From Methylotenera_A sp040387095 (GTDB taxonomy: Bacteria > Pseudomonadota > Gammaproteobacteria > Burkholderiales > Methylophilaceae): a stretch of DNA of 18,387 nt. The notes below the pieces were generated by a model, which saw only the letters and a program-made list of their open reading frames with translations, ran no database searches and had not been told where the DNA came from. A program made the position numbers and the translations under genes. The stretch is from contig JAZKEJ010000168.1 in NCBI GenBank assembly GCA_040387095.1, forward strand, positions 1-18,387, read 5' to 3'. This document shows, one piece after another, positions 6,691-13,759 of this stretch; position 1 is the stretch's first letter, and each line of letters begins with the position of its first letter.

Positions 6691-8250
6691 ATGTTTAAAA
6701 CATATATATCCGTAATACCCGCACTAATTCTAAGCCTCAGCATTACCGCATGCGGCACTAATCCTGTCACCAAAAAAAAAGAGTTTCAGTTTGTATCGCA
6801 AGATAAAGAAATCGCGATTGGCAAAGAAAATTATTCCCCAGCCCGTCAATCGCAAGGTGGCGACTATGTTATCGACCCCGAATTAACTGCTTATGTGCAA
6901 GATATTGGCAAACGCCTAGGTGCCGTTTCCGATAGACCGGAATTGCCTTACGAGTTTGTGGTGTTAAACGATTCTGTACCAAATGCTTGGGCGATGCCTG
7001 GCGGAAAAATCGCGTTTAATCGCGGCTTATTATATGAATTAGATAACGAAGCAGAATTAGCCGCCGTGATAGGCCACGAGATTGTGCATGCCGCTGCACG
7101 CCACGGAGCAAAAGGCATGGAACGCGGCATTCTGCTGCAAGGCGCCATGATTGCAGTGGGCATTGGTGCGCAAAACAGCAATTACGGTAATTTAATTGTG
7201 GGTGCATCACAACTTGGCGCACAATTGACTACCAGTAAATATGGTCGCGATGCAGAATCGGAATCTGATTATTACGGCATGCTTTACATGAAAAAAGCGG
7301 GCTACGACCCAACCGCCGCAGTCTCTCTGCAGGAAACTTTTGTGCGTTTAAGCGAAGGCCGCCAAAGCAATTTTATTACTGGATTATTTGCCAGCCACCC
7401 GCCTTCGCAAGAGCGCGTGGATGCAAATAAAGCGACTCTAGCAAAAATAGGCGCAGGCGGTAATTTGGGTAAAGAAATGTACGCACAAAAAGTGGGTAAA
7501 TTAAAATCCACTCAGGCAGCATATAAAGCCTATGACGATGCCGTAAAAGCGCTAGCTAAAAAAGATACGGTTACTGCAACCAAATTGGCAAAACAAGCGA
7601 TTGCTGGTGAACCGCGCGAAGCAAGGTTTCAAGAGTTATTAGGCGATATCGCCTTAACTGATGAAAAATCGCAAGAAGCGATTGGCTATTACGAAAAAGC
7701 CATCAAAATGCAGCCGGATTATTTCAAGCCGCATATTCAAACTGGTATTGCCTTATTTAATTTAGGCAAAAAATCAGAAGCTGAACCCTACCTAAAACGC
7801 GCAAACGCGCTATTACCTACCGCACCTGGACATGCATTAATGGGACAAATTGCCGAAAGTCGCGGCCAAACCGATTTAGCGTTGCAACATTATCAAATGG
7901 CTGCCACCTCAAATTCTGATATTGGCAAAGATGCCACCGAACGCGCCATGCGCATTGATTTACCGCGCAATCCAGCAAAATATATTCAATCGGGCGTGCA
8001 AGCCGATAATTCAGGTAATTTATACGCAATTGTGCAAAATGGCACATCCATACCAATCGGTCGCGTACAAGTGCGCGTAGTGAAATACGATGCGCGAACA
8101 GGCCGCGCAGTTGGGCAAAGCAGGCCATTGATTATTAATGGTGTTGCCGCCGGTAAACGCAACCAGGTTGTCGTGGGTGAACGGGTTCAAACAGCGCAGG
8201 AAGTACAACTTTATAAGGCAGTAGTTGAGGCGGCAGAGCTGGCTAAATAA
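6691..8250 (+). CDS. M48 family zinc metalloprotease lipoprotein with TPR repeats (BepA-like)
   Basis: A predicted periplasmic protease for outer-membrane quality control. Residues 1-20 are a signal with lipobox SITAC (Cys21). The M48 catalytic domain (about 35-260) has the zinc motif HEIVH at 129-133 (Glu130 catalytic). It also has the preceding PNAWAMPGGKIAFNRGLL and the downstream ligand region AESESDYYG, where Glu191 should be the third zinc ligand, then FASHPPSQERVD. Tetratricopeptide repeats follow (about 290-400, including AIGYYEKAIKMQPDYFKPHIQTGIALFNLGKKSEAEPYLKRA). The C-terminal ~110 residues are a beta-rich stretch I do not recognise. The layout resembles E. coli BepA (YfgC), which degrades stalled LptD, but here the signal is of lipoprotein type. 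Shine-Dalgarno GGGGAG (6679-6684) lies six bases before the ATG. BamE nearby fits the outer-membrane theme; the exact substrate is unknown. Confidence 0.9.
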   Translation: MFKTYISVIPALILSLSITACGTNPVTKKKEFQFVSQDKEIAIGKENYSPARQSQGGDYVIDPELTAYVQDIGKRLGAVSDRPELPYEFVVLNDSVPNAWAMPGGKIAFNRGLLYELDNEAELAAVIGHEIVHAAARHGAKGMERGILLQGAMIAVGIGAQNSNYGNLIVGASQLGAQLTTSKYGRDAESESDYYGMLYMKKAGYDPTAAVSLQETFVRLSEGRQSNFITGLFASHPPSQERVDANKATLAKIGAGGNLGKEMYAQKVGKLKSTQAAYKAYDDAVKALAKKDTVTATKLAKQAIAGEPREARFQELLGDIALTDEKSQEAIGYYEKAIKMQPDYFKPHIQTGIALFNLGKKSEAEPYLKRANALLPTAPGHALMGQIAESRGQTDLALQHYQMAATSNSDIGKDATERAMRIDLPRNPAKYIQSGVQADNSGNLYAIVQNGTSIPIGRVQVRVVKYDARTGRAVGQSRPLIINGVAAGKRNQVVVGERVQTAQEVQLYKAVVEAAELAK

Positions 8251-8287
8251 CCCAAGCTTGCAATAAATATCACATATCCTTACATTC

Positions 8288-8305
8288 AATAGCTCAGCTA
8301 TTTTT
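8288..8305 (+). terminator. Short intrinsic terminator after the M48 gene
   Basis: AATAGC (8288-8293) pairs with GCTATT (8297-8302) around a 3-base loop, and the T run continues to 8305. The stem is only six base pairs, so efficiency is doubtful, but its place 37 bases after the stop is right. Confidence 0.5.
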
Positions 8306-8426
8306 GCTGATTATACTTAATGAGCAACATAATTCTTTAATAATAATAGTGAGGGTTTAAATCTATTTTTAATAATCATAATTGGATGCGCTGTTTTATT
8401 ATATTAGGATTAACCTAAGAAATTGT

Positions 8427-9725
8427 ATGAATCAATTACATCAATATTGGGATAACTTGAGATCAAGTTTATGGTTTATCCCGACAATAATCGTCACCGC
8501 AGGCATTACATTTGCTTTGGTTTTAATCGAAATAGATTCATCTGCAAATGGCTGGCAATTGGCGGAACGCTGGCCGCGTTTATTTGGGGCTAGTGCCGAA
8601 GGTTCACGAGGATTGCTTTCTGCCATTGCCAGCTCAATGATTACTGTTGCAGGCACCATTTTCTCAATTACAGTTGTTGCACTTACCTTAGCATCAAGTC
8701 AATACACATCGCGTATATTACGCAACTTTATGCGAGACCGAGCTAATCAGTCAGTCCTTGGCGTATTTGTCGGTGTATTTGCCTATTGTCTCATCTTACT
8801 ACGTACAATCCGAAGCGGTGGCGAAAACGAATTTGTCCCGGCACTTGCAGTGCTTGTCGCCGTCTTGCTAGCATTTGTTGCTATAGGTTTTCTTATTTTC
8901 TTCATACATCATATTGCGGCTTCTCTACAGGCAACGACCATTATCGAATCGGTGGCAACAGAAACACTTTGCACTATCGACCAATTATTCCCTGTTCACT
9001 CGTATGAAGTTAAAGACAATAATGTTGTTGCGTCGCAAGAAATGACATTGAAGCCCACAATCTGGGTGACGATACCAGCGCTAAAAATGGGTTACATTCA
9101 AGCAATTAACTTTGATACATTGTTTGATATAGCAAAAAAACGCAACATAGTTATACGGATGGAAAAAGAAATCGGTGCATTTATCATCGAGGATTGCGCA
9201 CTTGCGTCCATATCTGGTGTGTCAGTGACCGATGAGATAATTCGGCAAATAAATGCAACTTGCGCAGTAGATCGACACCGCTCTGTTGATCAGGACGCAA
9301 GCTATGGCATTAGGCAAATCGTGGATGTCGCGCTCAAAGCGTTATCACCTGGCATTAACGACACCACCACGGCCATTAACTGTATTGATTACCTAGGATC
9401 GATTCTAGTTAAGCTTGTCTCAAGGAGAATCGAATCGCCCTGTTACCATCAAGATGATCAATTACGTGTGATCAGTTGTGAGCCAACATTTTCAAGTTTT
9501 GTGGCAATCAGCATTGATCAGATTCGGCAGAACGCCGATGGAAATGTCGCTGTCCTAACGCGCTTATTACAAATTCTAATGATTCTTATCACTCGAACGT
9601 CCGATGAAAATCGGCTGAGCGTTCTTAACCAACATATTAATTTAATCAACGAGACTGTTAATCGTAGCGTGCCTTCAGCTCACGATCGCTTGGCGATACA
9701 AATGGCTCAATCTCGGCATACTTAG
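8427..9725 (+). CDS. DUF2254 family inner-membrane protein
   Basis: A 432-residue membrane protein of Pfam DUF2254, function unknown. Four predicted transmembrane segments lie at about residues 15-35, 64-88, 109-127 and 137-162. The conserved stretch SSMITVAGTIFSITVVALTLASSQYTSRILRNFMRD is in and after the second. A cytosolic or periplasmic domain of about 260 residues follows and contains the family signature ALSPGINDTTTA (SPGIND at 307-312). I chose the ATG at 8427. An in-frame TTG at 8382 would add 15 residues, but nothing in front of either start looks like a strong ribosome site. The gene stands alone between the M48 terminator and the convergent recN end. No pathway can be inferred from context. 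Confidence 0.85.
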   Translation: MNQLHQYWDNLRSSLWFIPTIIVTAGITFALVLIEIDSSANGWQLAERWPRLFGASAEGSRGLLSAIASSMITVAGTIFSITVVALTLASSQYTSRILRNFMRDRANQSVLGVFVGVFAYCLILLRTIRSGGENEFVPALAVLVAVLLAFVAIGFLIFFIHHIAASLQATTIIESVATETLCTIDQLFPVHSYEVKDNNVVASQEMTLKPTIWVTIPALKMGYIQAINFDTLFDIAKKRNIVIRMEKEIGAFIIEDCALASISGVSVTDEIIRQINATCAVDRHRSVDQDASYGIRQIVDVALKALSPGINDTTTAINCIDYLGSILVKLVSRRIESPCYHQDDQLRVISCEPTFSSFVAISIDQIRQNADGNVAVLTRLLQILMILITRTSDENRLSVLNQHINLINETVNRSVPSAHDRLAIQMAQSRHT

Positions 9726-9775
9726 TCTTTCGCCTCAATCTGCCGAAACAGCATTGTTCGATGTGCAATCAAAAG

Positions 9776-9793
9776 GCTTAAGCAAACTTAAGC
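9776..9793 (-). terminator. Weak hairpin between convergent DUF2254 gene and recN
   Basis: GCTTAAG (9776-9782) and CTTAAGC (9787-9793) form a 7-bp stem with a 4-base loop just after the recN stop (9799). On the minus strand it is followed by CCTTTTG, a short U tract. It is a plausible but weak recN terminator. Confidence 0.45.
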
Positions 9794-9798
9794 GACTA

Positions 9799-11448
9799 CT
9801 AACTTGCTAGCATTTCTTTAGCATGGCTACGCGTAGTATCCGTAATTTGAATCCCACCCAACATTCGCGCAATTTCTTCTACACGCTCATGTGCATTTAA
9901 TGCCTGAATATGGCTTAAAGTTGCGCCATTGGTTTGCGTTTTACTTACCTGCAAATGTTGCCTGGCCTGCGATGCGACTTGCGGTAAATGCGTAATCACT
10001 AGCACTTGTCTTTCTGCGCCTAATTGTTTCAACAATTGACCAACCACTTCCGCCACGCCGCCGCCAATGCCAACATCGACTTCATCAAAAATCATGCATG
10101 GCACACTGCCTTGAGATGCCGTTGTCACATGCAATGCCAAGCTGATGCGTGACAACTCACCACCGGAAGCGACTTTATTAAGTGGTCGCGGCTCAATTCC
10201 TGCATGGCCCGCCACTAAAAATTCTACCGTTTCCAATCCGTTAACTGACGGCTCACAAGCTTTTAAAAGCACTTCAAACTTGCCACCGCTTAGTGATAAA
10301 CGTTGCATTTCTGCACTGATTTTTTGGCTTAATATTTTGGCGCTTAGCTGACGATTTTTGCTTAATTGTCTGGCTAAATCTTTATAAAAATTAAGCGCTT
10401 CTGCTTCTTGTTTTGCTAGCGCGCCGTCATTAGCAAAGCCTTCTAATTCCGCCATGCGCACTTGGCACATCACCAGCAAATCGGGCAGCTCTTCTGGCTT
10501 GCTGCGATATTTGCGCGAAATGTTGTGCACGGCCTGAATCCGATTATCTACTTCAGCCAATCTTGCTGGGTCTAATTCTGCCTTTTGCAAATAGCGGTTT
10601 AACGCCCGGCCGGCCTCTTCCAGTTGTATCAGCGCAGAATCTACGCCATCTGCTACGTCTTTTAATTGCGCATCAAATTCCACTAAGATGGCTAATTTTT
10701 GTTGCACTTGCGCCAGCATGGCGCTTACGTTGAGATCATTTTCATCCAGCAGTGCAATGCAAGTTTCTAAGCCTGTTAACAAACTGGCGCCGTTAGCCAA
10801 GCGGTAATGTTCCAGTTGCGTTTCCTGCCAATCTTCCGGCGAAAAATTAAGCTGCTGTAATTCGCGGGTTTGGTCGCGCAATTCCGCTAACTCATCAGCA
10901 TAAATGGCTGCATTTTTTTCAGCGTCAATCCGTTGGGCATTCAATTGTGCCCAAGTTTTATATTGCTTTGCCACTTGATGGGCTAATTCAGAACTTTGCG
11001 CAAAATCATCCAGAATTTGCCGTTGCGTAGCCGATTTGAGCAAAGAGTGATGCGCGTTTTGGCTGTAAATATCCACCAAAAACTCCCCTAGCTCCTTCAT
11101 TTGATTAACTGTAGCAGAAGCGCCATTGATAAAGCCACGACTGCGGCCATCGGCATAAATCACGCGCCTTAACATAAGCGCGTCATCGGTCTCAATCTCG
11201 TTTTCGCTTAACCAGTTTTGGGCGGCAATATTTTGATTGATTGAAAAACTCGCGCTGATATCCGCTTTATCTGTGCCTGCACGCGCAATCAAGCCATCAT
11301 TTCGTGCGCCTAATGCCAGCGACAAAGCATCAATTAAAATGGACTTGCCCGCACCCGTTTCACCGGTGAGCGTGGTAAAGCCGTTTTCAAACTCCAAATC
11401 GAGTGTGTCTACAATAATGAAATCGCGAATGGAAAGTGCTTGTAGCAT
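9799..11448 (-). CDS. recN: DNA repair protein RecN
   Basis: SMC-like ATPase that acts early in double-strand break repair. The 549 residues match the family (E. coli 553). Walker A is GETGAGKS (29-36). The central part is long helical coiled coil (about 150-370). The ABC signature region is VASGGELSRISLALHV, and Walker B MIFDEVDVGIGG starts at 452, followed by VITHLPQVASQA. The start MLQALSIRDFIIVDTLDLEF is canonical, although the ATG at 11446-11448 has no Shine-Dalgarno. The gene follows nadK on the same strand with a 141-base gap occupied almost wholly by an inverted-repeat element. I saw no obvious LexA box in the gap, so SOS control is not supported by what is visible. Confidence 0.97.
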   Translation of the reverse strand: MLQALSIRDFIIVDTLDLEFENGFTTLTGETGAGKSILIDALSLALGARNDGLIARAGTDKADISASFSINQNIAAQNWLSENEIETDDALMLRRVIYADGRSRGFINGASATVNQMKELGEFLVDIYSQNAHHSLLKSATQRQILDDFAQSSELAHQVAKQYKTWAQLNAQRIDAEKNAAIYADELAELRDQTRELQQLNFSPEDWQETQLEHYRLANGASLLTGLETCIALLDENDLNVSAMLAQVQQKLAILVEFDAQLKDVADGVDSALIQLEEAGRALNRYLQKAELDPARLAEVDNRIQAVHNISRKYRSKPEELPDLLVMCQVRMAELEGFANDGALAKQEAEALNFYKDLARQLSKNRQLSAKILSQKISAEMQRLSLSGGKFEVLLKACEPSVNGLETVEFLVAGHAGIEPRPLNKVASGGELSRISLALHVTTASQGSVPCMIFDEVDVGIGGGVAEVVGQLLKQLGAERQVLVITHLPQVASQARQHLQVSKTQTNGATLSHIQALNAHERVEEIARMLGGIQITDTTRSHAKEMLAS

Positions 11449-11483
11449 AGGTTTAAAAACTCATTAAAACTTTATAAAATGCC

Positions 11484-11588
11484 TATTCAATGCAAAAATC
11501 TGTAAGCACGAGGCGACAAAGCGCAGACAGTACAATTAGTGCGGCAAGCCGCAGTTAACGCAGTGATTGCAGATTTTTGCATTGAATA
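11484..11588. repeat. 105-bp element with perfect 19-bp terminal inverted repeats
   Basis: The arms 11484-11502 and 11570-11588 are exact reverse complements (19 bp; outer end TATTCAATGC, inner end AAAATCTG). Pairing can continue weakly inward for several bases. The 67-base interior is richer in G and C than the flanks and contains a second compact stem, GCGG-CAAG-CCGC (11541-11552). The element begins one base after the nadK stop and ends 36 bases before the recN start, filling their spacer. It has no coding potential, and no U tract follows on the minus strand, so it is not a typical intrinsic terminator. It looks like a REP/MITE-type intergenic repeat; no second copy is in this window. Confidence 0.75.
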
Positions 11589-11589
11589 T

Positions 11590-12459
11590 TTAGCCCCAGT
11601 TGAGTTTGTTGCGCAACATATCAAAATAACAATACTCACTAGGATGCAACAATTTCACTTCTTTTTCCGCGCGTTGTACCAACACCCTGTCACCGCTTTC
11701 TAGCAGCATTTGAAACTGCCCGTCATAGCTTACCTGTCCGTCATCGCTTTGTATAATAGTAATCTGGATCAAGCTGGAGCTATTCACTGCAATTGGCCGG
11801 TTGCTTAGCGTGTGCGGGCTAACAGGCACAATCGCAATGGCTTCTAAACTAGGGTGCAAAATCGGTCCGCCTGCGCTTAAGGAATAAGCGGTTGTACCTG
11901 TTGGCGTGCTTAAAATCAACCCATCTGCGCGCTGTTTATGCACAAAGTTACCGTTAATTTCAACGGCAATCTCGATTAAACGCAAGCCACCTTTAATCAC
12001 CACATCATTAAACGCCAAACCTTGATGAATGGTTTTTCCGCCGCGTATTATTCGGGCATTAATCAGCATGCGCGATTCTATTTGGTAGCGATTGGATAAA
12101 ATCTTATCAACCGACCGCAGCATATCTTCTGCGCGCAAATCGGTTAAAAAACCAAAACGGCCACGATTAATGCCCACCAGCGGGATATTATTATCAATTA
12201 AGTTTCTTGCCACACTCAGCATAGTGCCGTCGCCGCCCATCACAATCGCCAAATCGACTTTACTGCCAATCTTTGCTAATGATGCGGTTTTAAAACCAGA
12301 TAATTCTGCGTGTTGCGCAGTGTTTTCTTCTACCCAGACTTGAATATTTTTAGCTTTTAAATGCCGTGCCAAATCAGCCAAATCTGTCTGCATTTGCTGT
12401 AAAGCAAATTGATTCATATATTTGCCAATAATGGCAATCGATTTGAACGGCTGACTCAT
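11590..12459 (-). CDS. nadK: NAD kinase
   Basis: Phosphorylates NAD to NADP in the cytosol, setting the NADPH pool. At 289 residues it is close to the usual 290-300. The diagnostic GGDGTML is at 75-81 with Asp77 as the conserved catalytic acid. NRGRFGFLTDL (98-108), NDVV (151-154), and RADGLILSTPTGTTAYSLSAGGP (177-199) follow; the last is the NAD-binding signature. The start MSQPFKSIAIIGKY fits the family. The ATG follows AGTAGG directly, too close for normal Shine-Dalgarno spacing. It is upstream of recN on the same strand, a common pairing in beta- and gammaproteobacteria. Its own promoter-like boxes lie just upstream, beyond the terminator of the PEP-CTERM gene. Confidence 0.97.
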   Translation of the reverse strand: MSQPFKSIAIIGKYMNQFALQQMQTDLADLARHLKAKNIQVWVEENTAQHAELSGFKTASLAKIGSKVDLAIVMGGDGTMLSVARNLIDNNIPLVGINRGRFGFLTDLRAEDMLRSVDKILSNRYQIESRMLINARIIRGGKTIHQGLAFNDVVIKGGLRLIEIAVEINGNFVHKQRADGLILSTPTGTTAYSLSAGGPILHPSLEAIAIVPVSPHTLSNRPIAVNSSSLIQITIIQSDDGQVSYDGQFQMLLESGDRVLVQRAEKEVKLLHPSEYCYFDMLRNKLNWG

Positions 12460-12470
12460 CCTACTATTAA

Positions 12471-12498
12471 ATCATAGATAGGCTTTTTGAAAAAGCAA
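12471..12498 (-). promoter_or_regulatory. Candidate nadK promoter
   Basis: On the minus strand TTGCTT (12493-12498) and TATGAT (12471-12476, 5/6 to consensus) are spaced by 16 bases. The predicted start of transcription near 12464 would leave a leader of only about five bases before the nadK ATG, which matches the absence of a properly spaced Shine-Dalgarno. A 10-bp palindrome GCAAGCTTGC (12495-12504) overlaps the -35 box. Confidence 0.45.
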
Positions 12499-12531
12499 GC
12501 TTGCTAGTAACTCATTATTAAATGACTTAAT

Positions 12532-12569
12532 AAAAAAGCTGGGACTAAATGAATAGACCCAGCTTTTTT
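12532..12569 (-). terminator. Intrinsic terminator of the PEP-CTERM gene
   Basis: A perfect 12-bp stem (12532-12543 with 12558-12569, core GCTGGG/CCCAGC) has a 14-base loop and ends in six U residues on the minus strand. It lies 44 bases after the stop of the PEP-CTERM gene and isolates that gene from nadK. Confidence 0.9.
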
Positions 12570-12612
12570 TATTGCGACTTAAAAATTAAGCGTAAAAGAT
12601 TATTTACTTTGA

Positions 12613-13503
12613 TTAAACTGATTTACGTCTAAAACCTGCAAAACCAATTAATGCAGAACCAAATAACCATGCTGCTGCTGGTACAGGCACTGCTGATGGC
12701 GCTGCTGTTAGGCCTCTAATATCGCTTCCAAATCTACCGATTTGTTTGATTTCGCCTGTTTCGATATCAGCATCAAACAAGAAAGAGCCACTATTAGCAT
12801 TACCGTTACCAACAATCGCGGCTAAGAACGCACTGCCATCTGCAAAAATTTCAAAGCCATTAATTGAGCCGATGTTTGCGTTAAGTTTGCCTACTTCTAC
12901 AATATTTGGCGCATTAAAGGAAACTCCTTTAACATTTTCAAACATTGTGTCATTGTCAGCATTTACATAATAAAGTACTGGCGTATCTGTTGGCGCGCCT
13001 GCTGGCGTTGAAAGTGTATACGCTACCGCTGAATAACCTGTACCAATCATACTTGCAGTATTACCTACCACGCCTGTATTCACGTTAACTGCATAGTTAT
13101 TGCCAGCTGAACTTACTAATCGTAATGATGCATTTCCTGCAAAATCGGCAGCAGGGTTAAAATCAAAACCATAACCTAGATTTGAATCAATAACATTCGA
13201 ACTAAGTGCAGTAACGAATGTTGCTGCACCAGAGCTTGCGTTTAATGTATACACATTATTACTAGTAGTGACGCCGTAGATCGTATTGTTGGAAGGTCTT
13301 AAATCAATGCCAACGAACGACTCACTTCCAACTAAACCACTAATACCTACAAACGTTCCACCTCCAACATCAGCAGAATCAAATGTGTACAGTTGATTAT
13401 CAGTTGTATATCCAACTAGTGAAGCTGCTTGTGCTACGTTAAATACAGTGGCGATTGCAATAAAACCCAACGACAATGCAATTTTTGATAAAGTATTTTT
13501 CAT
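12613..13503 (-). CDS. Exported PEP-CTERM protein with DUF4394-like repeats
   Basis: A 296-residue secreted protein. Residues 1-26 form a Sec signal peptide (cleavage expected after NVAQA). The body resembles DUF4394: repeated beta segments such as LVGYTTDNQLYTFDSAD, FVGIDLRPSNNTIYGVTTSNNVYTL and IRGLTAAP, reminiscent of propeller-like YncE/DUF4394 folds. The last 25 residues carry the sorting tail: VPVPAAAWLFGSALIGFAG is the PEP-CTERM motif plus hydrophobic helix, and FRRKSV the basic end recognised and cleaved by exosortase. Such proteins go to the outer surface or exopolysaccharide matrix. Shine-Dalgarno TAGGAG stands seven bases before the ATG. It has its own terminator and lies between nadK and hrcA. 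No exosortase or EPS genes are in this window, so the sorting enzyme must be elsewhere. The specific role is unknown. Confidence 0.88.
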   Translation of the reverse strand: MKNTLSKIALSLGFIAIATVFNVAQAASLVGYTTDNQLYTFDSADVGGGTFVGISGLVGSESFVGIDLRPSNNTIYGVTTSNNVYTLNASSGAATFVTALSSNVIDSNLGYGFDFNPAADFAGNASLRLVSSAGNNYAVNVNTGVVGNTASMIGTGYSAVAYTLSTPAGAPTDTPVLYYVNADNDTMFENVKGVSFNAPNIVEVGKLNANIGSINGFEIFADGSAFLAAIVGNGNANSGSFLFDADIETGEIKQIGRFGSDIRGLTAAPSAVPVPAAAWLFGSALIGFAGFRRKSV

Positions 13504-13620
13504 AATAAAACTCCTAAAATTTAATAAATTTGTTACCTATTTAAAACCAATTCGAAATGGGATTTTGCAACCCAATTTTTTATACGTAATGAAATTTAAA
13601 TCAGATTCTATAAAGTTTGA

Positions 13621-13664
13621 TTAAAAGACCTCTATCCCCCATTTGGGGGATAGAGGTCTTTTAA
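13621..13664. repeat. Perfect 20-bp-stem hairpin between divergent PEP-CTERM gene and hrcA
   Basis: Arms 13621-13640 and 13645-13664 are exact reverse complements around the loop ATTT. The stem has a CCCCC/GGGGG tip and TTAAAAGACC base. The TTTTAA ends make it look like an intrinsic terminator on both strands. However, it lies between two genes that point away from each other (starts at 13503 and 13760), so no known transcript needs ending here. It could be a leader attenuator, the end of an unannotated small RNA, or an operator. The surrounding 256 bases contain no gene I can support. Confidence 0.9.
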
Positions 13665-13759
13665 AATATTTAAATTTTAGGTCTTCAATTTGATCCAAAA
13701 ACGATAACATCTATTGAATCCCCCCAATAACATAGGATTTAAGGCAAAATAATGTTTTA

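Noticed and set aside
7817..8289. Minus-strand open frames over the 3' part of the M48 gene
   Set aside because: They are antisense to a confident coding region with TPR repeats and have no domain or start signals.
11484..11588. Intrinsic terminator for nadK
   Set aside because: The stem is far too long-looped and is not followed by a U tract; it is better treated as an intergenic repeat element.
13504..13620. Possible sigma54 promoter for the PEP-CTERM gene (TTGCA near 13567)
   Set aside because: The required GG at ten bases before the GC is absent.
13665..13759. Possible sigma32 -10 element (CCCCAATA at 13722) or CIRCE upstream of hrcA
   Set aside because: No CTTGAA-like -35 is found at the right spacing, and no TTAGCACTC-N9-GAGTGCTAA repeat is present.
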